This document shows positions 1 through 8,271 of a stretch of DNA of 49,375 bases, piece by piece. This stretch comes from Clostridiaceae bacterium (GTDB lineage: Bacteria > Bacillota > Clostridia > Lachnospirales > Lachnospiraceae). Made by a program: the position numbers and the translations under genes. Every line of letters starts with the position of its first letter. Positions within the stretch are counted from its first letter, which is position 1. The stretch is from positions 1-49,375 of the forward strand of contig CAJTGF010000041.1 of the NCBI GenBank assembly GCA_910575585.1, given 5' to 3'. The notes under the pieces were generated by a model. The model was not told the DNA's origin and ran no database searches. It saw nothing but the letters and a program-made list of their open reading frames with translations.

Positions 1-186
1 TTTCCGTTTTGGGCTCATCGGAATGTTTGGCATATCTGAACCCGGACGGGACATCTCTCCTTCTCTGACTGGCTTCACGACTAAATCGGCCCCTTTGCTC
101 ACTCAACAATACAGCAATTCCATTATTTTGCCATTTTACGCAAGAGCTCGTTCTTAAGGTTCTAAAGCGTGTTTGAAAATTGGCCC

Positions 187-2217
187 CTATGGTAAGAGCA
201 GACTGCCCGCCTGATACACCACAACGGACACCGCCCAGGCTATAAAGATCTGAAATGCCACTTGACCGACCGTCCAGCCGGCGGACTTTGTCTCCCGCCT
301 GATGGTCCCGATGGCCGCCACACATGGGGAATACATAAGGCAGAAGATCATCAGCGCATAGGCGTTGACCGCCCCAAACCCATCCATGGCCAGTATCCCG
401 GACAGCTGCGCCATACCGGCTGCGGAGTTAATATTGCTGATGCCATAGAGTACCGAGAAACTGGACACCACCACTTCCTTCGCTGACAGTCCCGATATCA
501 GGGCCACTGCGATCTGCCAGCTTCCCAGCCCAGCCGGCTTTAACGCCGGAACCAAAAATCGCCCGATCATGGCCGCAAAACTTGCCGACATGTCCTCCAC
601 CAGCCCGCTGGGCCCCATATTCAGCATAAACCACAGCACAATGGATGCCGCAAAGATGGTGGTCCCAGCCTTGGTAAGGTAGTCCTTCACCTTCTCCCAT
701 ACATAGATGGCAACCGTACGTTTATTAGGCGTCTTATACTCGGGAAGTTCGATCAGCAGCGCGTCTCCCTCCTCTTTCCCTGCCCCTTTGTGAACGATAT
801 AGGCAATGCCGATGGCCGTCAAAAGCCCGATTACATACAGCGAATACGCCGCCAACAGGGCATGTTCCCTAAAAAACATCTGGGCAAACAATACATAGAT
901 CGGAAGTTTTGCGGAGCAGGACATAAACGGTGTGATCAGTATGGTCCTTCTCCGGTCCCGCTCCGTAGCCAGCGCCCTGGTGGCCATGACCGCAGGTACC
1001 GTACACCCGAATCCCAAAAGCATGGGAAGAAAAGCCTTTCCCGAAAGCCCCACCCGACTCATGGTCTCATTCATCACATAGGCAACCCTTGCCATATATC
1101 CGCTGTCCTCTAAAAAAGCCAGCGCAAGAAACAGGATAAAAATATTGGGAAGAAATGTCAGGATGCCTCCCACCCCTGCCACGATCCCGTCCACCACCAG
1201 GGAGATCAGCCACCGGGAAGTTCCCATAACTTTCAGCCCTTCCAAAAGCGCCTGAGAACCGGAATCCAGTCCTGCCTCAAAATACCCCTTTAAAAAGTCG
1301 CCCACCGTGAAGGTCAGGAAAAACACCAGCGCCATGATCCCCAGAAAAATAGGGATCCCCCACACAGGATGGGTCAAAAAGCTGTCAATTCTGTCAGTCA
1401 TGGCCGCCTGCTTTTCTTTGTTGAACAGGCACTCGTCAATAACCTCCTCTATATAATCATATTTTTCGTTAATGATCTCTTTCTCATAAGAACGGCTGAC
1501 AATATGGAACAGGTCAACGGGATGATCCTTTTTTACCTCATCATCCCACTCCAGCATTTTGATGGCATGCCACCGCATGTTGTCCATCTCCCCGTACCGC
1601 TGCCCAAGCTCCTGTTCCACCTGGCCGATCAAATTCTCCAGCCATGGCTCATATTGGACCACGATCCCCTGGGGCCCCTCCTCATAATGATGGACCACCG
1701 CATGCATCAGCACGTCCAGGCCGCTGCGCTTTCTGGCCGACACCGGCACCACGGGAATATGCCCCAGCATCTCCGGCAGGCGGTGAAGATCGATCTCCAT
1801 CCCCCGCTCCTCCACAATATCCATCATGTTCAGAGCCAAGATCACCGGCTTCTTTAATTCCAGCAGCTGCAGCGTCAGATACAGATTCCGTTCCAAAGAA
1901 GACGCGTCCACCACATTGATGATCACGTCAACATTTTCATCCTCAATGCATTTTCTGGTAACGATCTCCTCAATAGTATAGGAGGTCAGGCTGTAGATCC
2001 CCGGCGTATCCACCACTTTTATGACGCGGCCCCCGTAACTGGTCTCCCCTTCTACCTTTTCCACCGTAACGCCGGGCCAGTTGGCCACCTTCAGCTTGGC
2101 GCCGGTGAACGCGTTAAATAGTGTGGTCTTGCCGCAGTTGGGATTGCCCACAAATCCCACGGTTATGGGACACTTTGTTTCCCGGGTGTCCTGGTCTTTG
2201 TACTCTCTTCGCGCCAT
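187..2217 (-). CDS. feoB: Ferrous iron transporter B (FeoB)
   Basis: Membrane GTPase that imports Fe2+ across the cytoplasmic membrane. The N-terminal G domain shows G1 GNPNCGKTT (residues 24-32), G3 DTPG (70-73) and G4 NMMD (130-133). A helical linker follows, then from about residue 285 a series of hydrophobic segments carrying the Gate motifs typical of FeoB, including the GFGCTVPAVMATRAL segment. The length of 676 aa is normal for the family. It starts 2 bp after the stop of feoA on the same strand, so the two form the classical feoAB operon. The gene belongs to the host chromosome, not the mobile element. A clear T-run terminator was not seen in the 186 bases beyond its stop. Confidence 0.97.
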   Translation of the reverse strand: MARREYKDQDTRETKCPITVGFVGNPNCGKTTLFNAFTGAKLKVANWPGVTVEKVEGETSYGGRVIKVVDTPGIYSLTSYTIEEIVTRKCIEDENVDVIINVVDASSLERNLYLTLQLLELKKPVILALNMMDIVEERGMEIDLHRLPEMLGHIPVVPVSARKRSGLDVLMHAVVHHYEEGPQGIVVQYEPWLENLIGQVEQELGQRYGEMDNMRWHAIKMLEWDDEVKKDHPVDLFHIVSRSYEKEIINEKYDYIEEVIDECLFNKEKQAAMTDRIDSFLTHPVWGIPIFLGIMALVFFLTFTVGDFLKGYFEAGLDSGSQALLEGLKVMGTSRWLISLVVDGIVAGVGGILTFLPNIFILFLALAFLEDSGYMARVAYVMNETMSRVGLSGKAFLPMLLGFGCTVPAVMATRALATERDRRRTILITPFMSCSAKLPIYVLFAQMFFREHALLAAYSLYVIGLLTAIGIAYIVHKGAGKEEGDALLIELPEYKTPNKRTVAIYVWEKVKDYLTKAGTTIFAASIVLWFMLNMGPSGLVEDMSASFAAMIGRFLVPALKPAGLGSWQIAVALISGLSAKEVVVSSFSVLYGISNINSAAGMAQLSGILAMDGFGAVNAYALMIFCLMYSPCVAAIGTIRRETKSAGWTVGQVAFQIFIAWAVSVVVYQAGSLLLP

Positions 2218-2219
2218 CT

Positions 2220-2441
2220 CTATGCCTCCTTGACCATGATCCCGTCAGAGATCTTTCTGCCCAGAGCCAGCCTGGTGCCACGCACCTTGATGATCAGGCT
2301 TCCGCTCCCCTTTTTGTTCAATATGGTGATGGAGGTCTGTTCATTGACCCCCAAAGCCTCTAAACGCCTGGTGATCTGTTCATCCACATTGACATCTGTG
2401 ACCTTATAGACCTTTCCGATAATTCCTTCATTTAATCTCAT
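2220..2441 (-). CDS. feoA: Ferrous iron transport accessory protein A (FeoA)
   Basis: Small cytoplasmic SH3-like protein that works with FeoB in Fe2+ uptake. The reading frame extends further upstream, but the start chosen here is the ATG at 2441, giving 73 aa (MRLNEGIIGKVYKV...). It has an AAGGAG ribosome binding site about 9 bases upstream and matches the usual FeoA length. The sequence shows the FeoA pattern: RRLEALGV turn, then a basic RGTRLALGRKISDGIMV tail. It lies directly upstream of feoB and downstream of a strong promoter with a Fur-like box (2523-2551). Confidence 0.95.
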   Translation of the reverse strand: MRLNEGIIGKVYKVTDVNVDEQITRRLEALGVNEQTSITILNKKGSGSLIIKVRGTRLALGRKISDGIMVKEA

Positions 2442-2522
2442 ACCTGTAAGCTCCTTATCCGGCCACCTTATCCTTCCGCGCACGTTCCGCACTGGTTAGA
2501 AGAAGGTAACCGCCTTTTCATG

Positions 2523-2551
2523 AGCATACTATTAAGGATAATGAATGTCAA
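2523..2551 (-). promoter_or_regulatory. feoAB promoter with Fur-like box
   Basis: Read on the minus strand, a perfect -35 TTGACA (2546-2551) is followed 17 bases later by TATGCT (2523-2528). The spacer and -35 overlap a 15-bp near-palindrome at 2536-2550 that matches the Fur 7-1-7 consensus TGATAATnATTATCA at 12 of 14 positions by my count. Iron repression of feoAB through Fur is well known in other bacteria; that this box is functional is inference. It sits immediately beyond the uvrB stop codon. Confidence 0.75.
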
Positions 2552-2556
2552 TACCT

Positions 2557-4554
2557 TTATTCCATATCCAACAACATCTTTTTTACTTCCAGCATCCTGT
2601 CACGCAGGATCGCGGCCTCTTCAAAGTTCAATTCCGCCGCAGCTTTGTGCATCTTCTTCTGCAATTCCTTGGTCAGCTTGTTCAGTTCCGCGGCATCCAT
2701 GGACTCAATATCTTTCTCATTATCTCCGTAATCCCGTTCCGCAGCTTTGGAAATAGCGATCAGATCCCGGACCGCCTTCTTTATGGTAGTAGGCGTTATC
2801 CCATGTTTCTCATTGTACTCCTGCTGAATCTTGCGTCGTCTCTTAGTCTCTTCAATGGCCCTGCCCATGGAATCCGTGATAACATCGGCATACATGATCA
2901 CATGTCCCTCCGAATTGCGGGCCGCCCGTCCCACGGTCTGGATCAGGGAAGTTTCCGACCGCAGAAATCCCTCTTTGTCCGCATCCAGAATCGCCACCAG
3001 AGAAATCTCCGGAATATCCAGACCCTCCCGCAAAAGGTTGATGCCCACCAGCACATCAAACACATTAAGGCGCATATCCCGGATGATCTCCGCCCGCTCC
3101 AAAGTGTCAATATCCGAATGGAGATATTTGACCCGGATTCCCACCTCTCTCATATAATCGGTCAGATCCTCCGCCATCCGCTTTGTCAACGTGGTCACCA
3201 GCACTTTATTGCCCTTGTCCACCTCTTTGTTGACCTCAGACACCAGATCGTCAATCTGTCCTTCCACCGGCCGCACAAAGATCTCCGGGTCCAAAAGTCC
3301 TGTGGGCCGGATGATCTGCTCTGTCCGCATCAGCTCATGGGCCTCCTCATAATCCGAGGGCGTGGCGGACACAAACATCATCTGGTCAATCCGCTCCTCA
3401 AACTCGCTAAAATTCAAAGGGCGGTTGTCCAACGCCGAGGGAAGGCGAAAACCGTACTCCACCAGGGTCTTCTTTCTGGACCTGTCGCCCGCAAACATCC
3501 CCCGCACCTGGGGGAGGGTAATGTGAGACTCGTCAATAATGATCAAAAATTCGTCCGGAAAATAATCAATGAGCGTGTAGGGCGGTTCCCCCTCCTTGCC
3601 CCCGGTCAAATGCCTGGAATAGTTCTCAATGCCGGAGCAAAACCCGGTCTCCCGCATCATCTCCACGTCAAAATTCGTTCTCTCCGAAATCCTCTGGGCT
3701 TCCAGCAGCTTGTCCTCGCTCTTAAAATAAGCCACCTGCTCTTTCAGCTCCGCAAGGATATTCTGCGCCGCTTCCTCCATCTTCTCCTTTGGGATAACAT
3801 AGTGAGAAGCAGGGTAAATGGCCACATGGCCAAGCTGGGCTTTCACCTCCCCGGTGAGGGTATCGATCTCTGTGATCCGATCCACCTCATCCCCGAAAAA
3901 TTCCACCCGGTACGCCTCATTGCCCGAATAGGCCGGGAATATCTCCACCACATCCCCCCGCACCCGGAATGTCCCCCGGTGAAAATCCATGTCATTGCGG
4001 TCATACTGGATATCGATCAGCTTGTGAATCACCTCGTCCCGGTCCTTCTCCATCCCCGGACGCAGAGAAATCACCATCTCCTGGTAATCAATGGGGCTTC
4101 CAAGGCCGTAGATGCAGGAGACCGATGACACGATGATCACATCGCTTCTCTCCGACAACGCCGCCGTGGCGGAGTGGCGAAGTTTGTCTATCTCGTCGTT
4201 GATGGCGGAATCTTTCTCGATGTAAGTATCTGTAGAGGGGACATAAGCTTCTGGTTGGTAATAGTCGTAGTAGGACACAAAATATTCCACTGCGTTACTC
4301 GGAAAATACTCTTTGAACTCACCATAGAGCTGGGCCGCTAATGTCTTATTGTGCGCTATTACCAAAGTCGGCTTGTTAAGCTGTGCGATCACATTTGCCA
4401 TGGTAAAGGTCTTTCCGGAACCCGTAACCCCCAGTAAAGTCTGGAATTGATTGCCTTCCTGGAACCCTTTGACCAGGGCTTCTATGGCCTGGGGCTGGTC
4501 GCCGGTGGGCTTGTATTCGCTGTGAAGTTCGAACATTTTTTGTGCAGTTTGCAC
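2557..4554 (-). CDS. uvrB: Excinuclease ABC subunit B (UvrB)
   Basis: DNA-damage-recognition helicase of nucleotide excision repair, loaded by UvrA and joined by UvrC. Visible features are the N-terminal [13 protein letters not shown] segment, Walker A GVTGSGKT, the [12 protein letters not shown] beta-hairpin region, helicase motifs such as [10 protein letters not shown] and QTVGRAARN, and a C-terminal UVR domain ([13 protein letters not shown]). The start is set at GTG 4554: a GGAGGTG site at 4561-4567 precedes it by 6 bases. A longer frame would begin inside that site; ATG 4536 is a less likely alternative. A perfect palindrome TTTGTGCA-gtt-TGCACAAA (4539-4557) covers the start region. An SOS-type promoter lies about 200 bp upstream, and the element begins directly beyond it. 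Confidence 0.97.
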   Translation of the reverse strand: MQTAQKMFELHSEYKPTGDQPQAIEALVKGFQEGNQFQTLLGVTGSGKTFTMANVIAQLNKPTLVIAHNKTLAAQLYGEFKEYFPSNAVEYFVSYYDYYQPEAYVPSTDTYIEKDSAINDEIDKLRHSATAALSERSDVIIVSSVSCIYGLGSPIDYQEMVISLRPGMEKDRDEVIHKLIDIQYDRNDMDFHRGTFRVRGDVVEIFPAYSGNEAYRVEFFGDEVDRITEIDTLTGEVKAQLGHVAIYPASHYVIPKEKMEEAAQNILAELKEQVAYFKSEDKLLEAQRISERTNFDVEMMRETGFCSGIENYSRHLTGGKEGEPPYTLIDYFPDEFLIIIDESHITLPQVRGMFAGDRSRKKTLVEYGFRLPSALDNRPLNFSEFEERIDQMMFVSATPSDYEEAHELMRTEQIIRPTGLLDPEIFVRPVEGQIDDLVSEVNKEVDKGNKVLVTTLTKRMAEDLTDYMREVGIRVKYLHSDIDTLERAEIIRDMRLNVFDVLVGINLLREGLDIPEISLVAILDADKEGFLRSETSLIQTVGRAARNSEGHVIMYADVITDSMGRAIEETKRRRKIQQEYNEKHGITPTTIKKAVRDLIAISKAAERDYGDNEKDIESMDAAELNKLTKELQKKMHKAAAELNFEEAAILRDRMLEVKKMLLDME

Positions 4555-4557
4555 AAA
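4539..4557. repeat. 19-bp palindrome across the uvrB start codon
   Basis: Two perfect 8-bp arms, TTTGTGCA and TGCACAAA, separated by GTT. The arms span the GTG start and first codons of uvrB. It could be an mRNA hairpin that affects initiation, an operator, or chance; nothing in the sequence decides between these. Confidence 0.5.
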
Positions 4558-4603
4558 TACCACCTCCAAAATTCATAGTAAAAAAAGATGCGTATATGCC
4601 ACA

Positions 4604-4676
4604 AATTCGTCAAGGAACTTTTCATTTTCGTCATGGCATTTACTCAAATCGAAGGAAAAAAAGTCCTTGACGAATT
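4604..4676. repeat. Inverted repeat in the uvrB leader
   Basis: AATTCGTCAAGGA (4604-4616) is repeated in perfect reverse complement at 4664-4676, and the stem continues imperfectly inward for about 12 more bases. It lies in the presumed untranslated leader of uvrB, between its promoter (about 4757-4785) and start codon. There is no T-run at either end in the uvrB direction, so it does not look like a terminator. It may be an RNA hairpin, or arm-type recombinase sites, as it is close to the element boundary. Confidence 0.6.
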
Positions 4677-4756
4677 CCGTTCACAATTTGCTGTTTTTGC
4701 AACTCAGTACACCTCCGTAATTCCATACGGACTGGGCAGCACTAAAAAGCTTTTTT

Positions 4757-4808
4757 ATCTTACCACAAATCATAAAATTTGTATAGATGCAAAATCGAAC
4801 TTTTGTTC
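4757..4808 (-). promoter_or_regulatory. uvrB promoter with LexA (SOS) box
   Basis: On the minus strand a Gram-positive-type SOS box, GAAC-TTTT-GTTC (4797-4808; preceded by C at 4796), lies 11 bases upstream of a plausible -35 TATACA (4780-4785). A 17-base spacer and -10 TAAGAT (4757-4762) follow. LexA control of uvrB through GAACNNNNGTTC boxes is established in Firmicutes. The int1 stop codon is only 16 bases to the right, so the element boundary must fall at about 4809-4830 if this is the native uvrB promoter. Confidence 0.7.
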
Positions 4809-4823
4809 TTTTTGTCCTTTCTG

Positions 4824-6125
4824 TCACACTGCATCCGGAAGAAATTCGGTTACATCTACTACAATCTCCAACAATTCCTTTTTAAAGATTTCTGTCTCTT
4901 CCGGGTTTGGTAATACTTCTTTCATATACGCTTCTATTTCCGGCACTCCATCCGCTATGATGCCTCTATTATCCGCATAAACATCCATTGTTATGATTTC
5001 TTTGGCATGTCCCATGAGCCTTGATACTGCCTTTGGATTAAAAGACTCTTTTAACAGAAGAGTACAGTATGTGCTGCGTAGATCGTGCCAGCGGATATCC
5101 GGTAAACCGTTTTCAGCAAGAAGCTGCTTATAATACCTGCAATGGAATCCTTTGCTCCTTGCCCTGCCAAGGGTGGAACAACAGATATAGCCCAGATCCT
5201 GAAACCCTCTCTTTCTGCGGTTTCTGTTTTTCTCATACACCTGCCGTTCCTTTAAGATTGCCTCAAAGACATAATCAGGAATCGGGATCTCCCTGTAACT
5301 GGATTTTGTCTTCAATCCTACTTCCTGTTTCGTAAATGTTTTCGGGGCAAAGTCCTCTTTTACTGCGTTATGTACTCTCCCCAGCTGACGTTCCACTTTT
5401 AAGGTATGGTTGATATAATCTACGTCCGAATATTTTACCCCATTGATCTCGGATCTGCGGAGCCCCATAAGCACATTCAACAGCACCTGCATATGGATTG
5501 GGGTATCTTTGCTTTTTTCCAGCAGGACCTGGATCTGCTCCATGGTCAGTGTTTTCTGTGTATCAATATTCCGGGTCCTGAATCCTGATCTCTGCTGCGG
5601 CTTTTCTGCTTTGGGAAGCCCTATCCCGTCTACTGGACTGTTTGGAATCACTTTGATTGTTACCGCATAACGAAAAGAAACATTCATGATTGTTTTTACC
5701 TGCTCTGCCACCGATCTTGAGTAGTCTGTCTTGGTATTAAACAATTTCTGAATGTCTCCACGGGTAACATCCATCATTTTCTTTTTACCCAGAATGGGAA
5801 CAATGTGATTCTTTACTATTCCGCAATAATTATAATAGGTTTCATGACTGTCCGTGCGCTTTTTAAGCTCCTCTTCAAGCCAGAAGGACATAAAATCGGC
5901 AACATTCACCTTTGCGTATACAACAAACGTACCGTTATATAATTCTGCGATTGTCTTCTCTCTTGCCTTATTCGCTTCTCTCTCTGTTTTAAATCCCGAC
6001 TTCTGCTGTGGCTTTTCACTTCCGTCCGGATATTTCAAAAATACCCTGTAGCCGAAACCAGAGCGCACAGGTATTACCTGTGCCACTCTCCAATCGACAT
6101 AATTTTTTAAGCTCAAATCTAACAT
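4824..6125 (-). CDS. Tyrosine recombinase / integrase 1
   Basis: Site-specific recombinase of the phage-integrase family, 433 aa. An N-terminal arm-binding domain (about 1-70) is followed by a SAM-like core-binding domain (about 72-170) and a catalytic domain with R223 (GLRRSE), a lysine near 272-274, H347-xx-R350 (WHDLRSTY), H373 (LMGHA) and the nucleophile Y383. Its ATG overlaps the stop of the upstream integrase (ATGTTAG), so translation is coupled. A short peptide of the form EKPQQ[K/R]SGF[K/R]T occurs twice, near residues 37-48 and 174-184. It is the outermost gene of the element next to uvrB, the usual place for an integrase beside the attachment site. Confidence 0.93.
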   Translation of the reverse strand: MLDLSLKNYVDWRVAQVIPVRSGFGYRVFLKYPDGSEKPQQKSGFKTEREANKAREKTIAELYNGTFVVYAKVNVADFMSFWLEEELKKRTDSHETYYNYCGIVKNHIVPILGKKKMMDVTRGDIQKLFNTKTDYSRSVAEQVKTIMNVSFRYAVTIKVIPNSPVDGIGLPKAEKPQQRSGFRTRNIDTQKTLTMEQIQVLLEKSKDTPIHMQVLLNVLMGLRRSEINGVKYSDVDYINHTLKVERQLGRVHNAVKEDFAPKTFTKQEVGLKTKSSYREIPIPDYVFEAILKERQVYEKNRNRRKRGFQDLGYICCSTLGRARSKGFHCRYYKQLLAENGLPDIRWHDLRSTYCTLLLKESFNPKAVSRLMGHAKEIITMDVYADNRGIIADGVPEIEAYMKEVLPNPEETEIFKKELLEIVVDVTEFLPDAV

Positions 6126-7342
6126 ATTGCAGCACTCCCTTTTGGAACAAACATATTGTTCATAAACGTAATAATCTGCTCATTCTCGTCCATGACCTCA
6201 CAATAATATTCAAAGGTTGTATTGACACTTGCATGGCCCAGCAGGGCAGATATCTTAATCAAAGGAACTTTCTGCTCTACCAATATGGTAGCATACATAT
6301 GTCTCAATCCATGAACAGTTATGTGGGGCAGGCCATTTCTGGAACATAACTTTGACAAAGCGCTGTTCATTGCTGCAGTTGAGTGGGGCAGGCCGTTTTC
6401 CTGGCACGAAATATAATCACGGTCAAAATATTGTTCACCGTACTGCAGCTTATTTGCATCAACCAAAGTTCTCCTTTTTTCGATTTCCTTCGCAACAGCC
6501 TCCGGTATTCGGAGCAGCCTGTAACTGTTATCCGTCTTTGGTGGTTTCTCTATGACTTCATACGTTTCAATTTTGCTTTCACCCTTTGGAATAACAGGGT
6601 TGGACGTAATCTGCCTCTGAATGTAGATTGTCCTGTTTTCAGCATCAAAATCTCCAAACTTCAAGCCTGATATCTCACCCTTTCTAAGTCCGCAGAACAG
6701 TCCGAGAAGAATCTCCAGATACCATCCACTATTGTAAGCAGCTTTCAAAAGTCTTTTCACATTTGCTTTGTTTAAAATAATGATTGTTGGCTTTTTTCTC
6801 GGATACGGCTTTGTCGCAGGTATCGGGTTCCTTTTGATATATTCCTGTATTACAGCCTCTTTCATTGCCATATTCAAGAACTCTCTGGACTTATTGCCAG
6901 CGGACTCACATGCTTTTGCTACAACGGCCAGCAGGGAATCAAAATACTCCTCATTGGCATATCGCAATTTTATATCCTGCTGCATATTCGGAAGGATCAG
7001 GTCATACAGCACATAGGCACATACCATGCGGGTTGTGTTCTCAATCCTCTGTGAAAATACATCCTCAAACCAATAAAGCAAATAATCTTTCAAATCAACA
7101 TCTGCATTAGGTTTCGCCGACATCTGATAAACTCTGGATGCCTTCTTGAATTCTTCTTCATGTTTATAATAGCTTGCTTCCGCTTCTGACTTGCTCTGAA
7201 AGCCGCCACGCTTGCTGTACTTTACAGAACCATCCGGCTGCAGTAGTTTAACTCTGTGAACCCATGCATTCCCTTCATAAAAAGCAACCTCTTTTTTCGT
7301 TGCTGGTTGTTTCACTAAATCACCTCGCTCATAAACCACCAT
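6119..7342 (-). CDS. Tyrosine recombinase / integrase 2
   Basis: A second phage-integrase-family recombinase, 407 aa. An N-terminal arm-binding region is followed by a core-binding domain and a catalytic domain with R220 (GLRKGE), H344-xx-R347 (VHGLRH), H370 (LLGHAS) and a tyrosine at 379 or 380 (FEYYCE). All catalytic positions look intact. It overlaps the xis-like gene upstream by 14 bases and integrase 1 downstream by 7 bases, so all three are probably made from one transcript. The two recombinases differ widely in sequence, so they are not a recent duplication. Paired recombinases that act together are known, for example in Tn554; whether both are needed here is open. Confidence 0.92.
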   Translation of the reverse strand: MVVYERGDLVKQPATKKEVAFYEGNAWVHRVKLLQPDGSVKYSKRGGFQSKSEAEASYYKHEEEFKKASRVYQMSAKPNADVDLKDYLLYWFEDVFSQRIENTTRMVCAYVLYDLILPNMQQDIKLRYANEEYFDSLLAVVAKACESAGNKSREFLNMAMKEAVIQEYIKRNPIPATKPYPRKKPTIIILNKANVKRLLKAAYNSGWYLEILLGLFCGLRKGEISGLKFGDFDAENRTIYIQRQITSNPVIPKGESKIETYEVIEKPPKTDNSYRLLRIPEAVAKEIEKRRTLVDANKLQYGEQYFDRDYISCQENGLPHSTAAMNSALSKLCSRNGLPHITVHGLRHMYATILVEQKVPLIKISALLGHASVNTTFEYYCEVMDENEQIITFMNNMFVPKGSAAIC

Positions 7343-7544
7343 TCAGCCATTCATCGAATCCTCGTTTTGGCACTCTGAAAAGCTTACCGATTTTAAGAAC
7401 TTTGAATGGCGGGTTCTTCTGCTTATACACGTCTTCAAGGAAGGTATAGGACTTACTCTTACCTATTCCAAGCATGCGCTGAATATCGCCTGCCAAATAC
7501 ACCTGCTGATCAACTGCCACTTCATTATCTACATCTGCTGCCAT
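7329..7544 (-). CDS. xis: Excisionase-like DNA-binding protein
   Basis: A 71-aa protein with a MerR-type winged-helix pattern of the excisionase/HTH_17 family: LAGDIQRMLGIGKSKSYTFL as the helix-turn-helix, followed by FKVLKIGKLFRVPKRGFDEWL as the wing. Such proteins act as recombination directionality factors that steer integrases toward excision. It is first in the xis-int2-int1 operon, with a GAGAGGA ribosome binding site, and overlaps int2 by 14 bases. The family call is firm; the excision role is inferred from position. Confidence 0.85.
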   Translation of the reverse strand: MAADVDNEVAVDQQVYLAGDIQRMLGIGKSKSYTFLEDVYKQKNPPFKVLKIGKLFRVPKRGFDEWLNGGL

Positions 7545-7651
7545 TGTCTATCCTCTCTTTCTCTTTTCTTTGCATCTTTCCTTATCATAAAACGTTTTCT
7601 GCAGTTGAAGCGGTATCTGAATGGTATTTGATATAAAGCCTCTATATAAAT

Positions 7652-7681
7652 CTTATACGCATTGAACATTCCGTTTTTCAA
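7652..7681 (-). promoter_or_regulatory. Probable xis-int promoter
   Basis: On the minus strand, TTGAAA (7676-7681) and TATAAG (7652-7657) are separated by 18 bases, about 110 bases upstream of the xis start. An AAAACGTTTT palindrome lies between promoter and gene (near 7588-7597). Moderate match to a sigma-A promoter. Confidence 0.5.
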
Positions 7682-8001
7682 CTGTAATTAACATATTTTT
7701 TCTACTTGAATTAAGGAAGCATAATTTGTACGCACCCAATCAGGTCACTTCCTGCGCCAATATCTTTGCCGCGTATTTCAGGTATTGCTATGCAATTTTT
7801 AAACAGAGGGCGGGCTCACGTATGGTCATCGCACACTATCCGTCTGTGCCTGTATAACTCCTGAACGGTGCTGTAAAATTGTCAAGGTGCAAAGGGATTT
7901 CCGTGTTTCGGATGCAACCCATATGCTATATAAATAAAGGAGGCTCTCTCCTTTTTCTGCAAATTATCAACATAATTTTTCATTTTTACTATTTAGAAGT
8001 C
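7682..8001. other. Intergenic region between integration and transfer modules
   Basis: No gene is supported here. The stretch separates the divergent xis-int and transfer operons. It contains a short hairpin with a T-run at 7936-7956 (AAAGGAG-gctct-CTCCTTT followed by T) that may terminate plus-strand transcription. Immediately to the right begins the repeat-containing promoter of the transfer operon. oriT could lie in such a region, but I see no recognisable nick site. Confidence 0.4.
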
Positions 8002-8040
8002 TTGGCACGAAATTGGCACAATTCCGCACAAAATTGGCAC
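8002..8040 (+). repeat. TTGGCAC iterons, transfer operon
   Basis: TTGGCAC occurs at 8002, 8013 and 8034, with a degenerate copy TCCGCAC at 8023. Spacing is 11, 10 and 11 bases, so all copies face the same side of the helix. The last copy starts a 29-bp block (8034-8062) that is identical to 26472-26500 upstream of the Tad operon. This looks like a multi-site operator for a dedicated regulator. Confidence 0.8.
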
Positions 8041-8050
8041 GGTTCTGCTC

Positions 8051-8079
8051 TTTCCCCGTAAAAAGGGATATGTTACACT
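8051..8079 (+). promoter_or_regulatory. Transfer operon promoter
   Basis: TTTCCC (8051-8056) lies in the -35 position, 17 bases from TTACAC (8074-8079). The same TTTCCC-17-TATACT arrangement occurs at 26489-26517 before the Tad operon. The -35 is a poor sigma-A match but is fully conserved between the two sites. This points to an activator acting through the iterons or to an alternative sigma factor. A perfect TATAAT at 8162-8167 could mark a second start but has no good -35. Confidence 0.6.
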
Positions 8080-8112
8080 AAATATGCTTAAAACTGCACC
8101 CAAAAGCAATCC

Positions 8113-8237
8113 GGGCTGGCATGGCACCTTTCCAGAGAGGTGCTTTTTACGCCTCTTACCGTATAATCCGGCTTTTCCCAGCCTGCCAGCCCAAAGAAAG
8201 AAGACCGTGCCCGTCTCTGTGGCATGGTCTTTTCTTT
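8113..8237 (+). terminator. Leader with two terminator-like hairpins (possible attenuator)
   Basis: The leader contains GCACCT...AGGTGC (8124-8143) followed by five T, and an 11-bp stem 8201-8211/8221-8231 followed by a T-rich run to 8237. A competing long-range stem GGGCTGGCA (8113-8121)/TGCCAGCCC (8184-8192) could exclude the first. Two terminators between promoter and first gene suggest conditional read-through. The fold was worked out by eye. Confidence 0.55.
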
Positions 8238-8271
8238 CACAACCAAATCTTATTTAAAGGAGGTCCACAAA

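Noticed and set aside
2545-4128. 527-codon open frame on the plus strand antisense to uvrB
   Set aside because: It lies wholly inside uvrB, is His/Leu/Arg-rich in the way shadow frames are, and has no ribosome binding site.
8002-8040. Short repeats considered as a CRISPR array
   Set aside because: Units are 7 bp with 3-4 bp gaps, far too short for repeats and spacers, and no cas gene is present.
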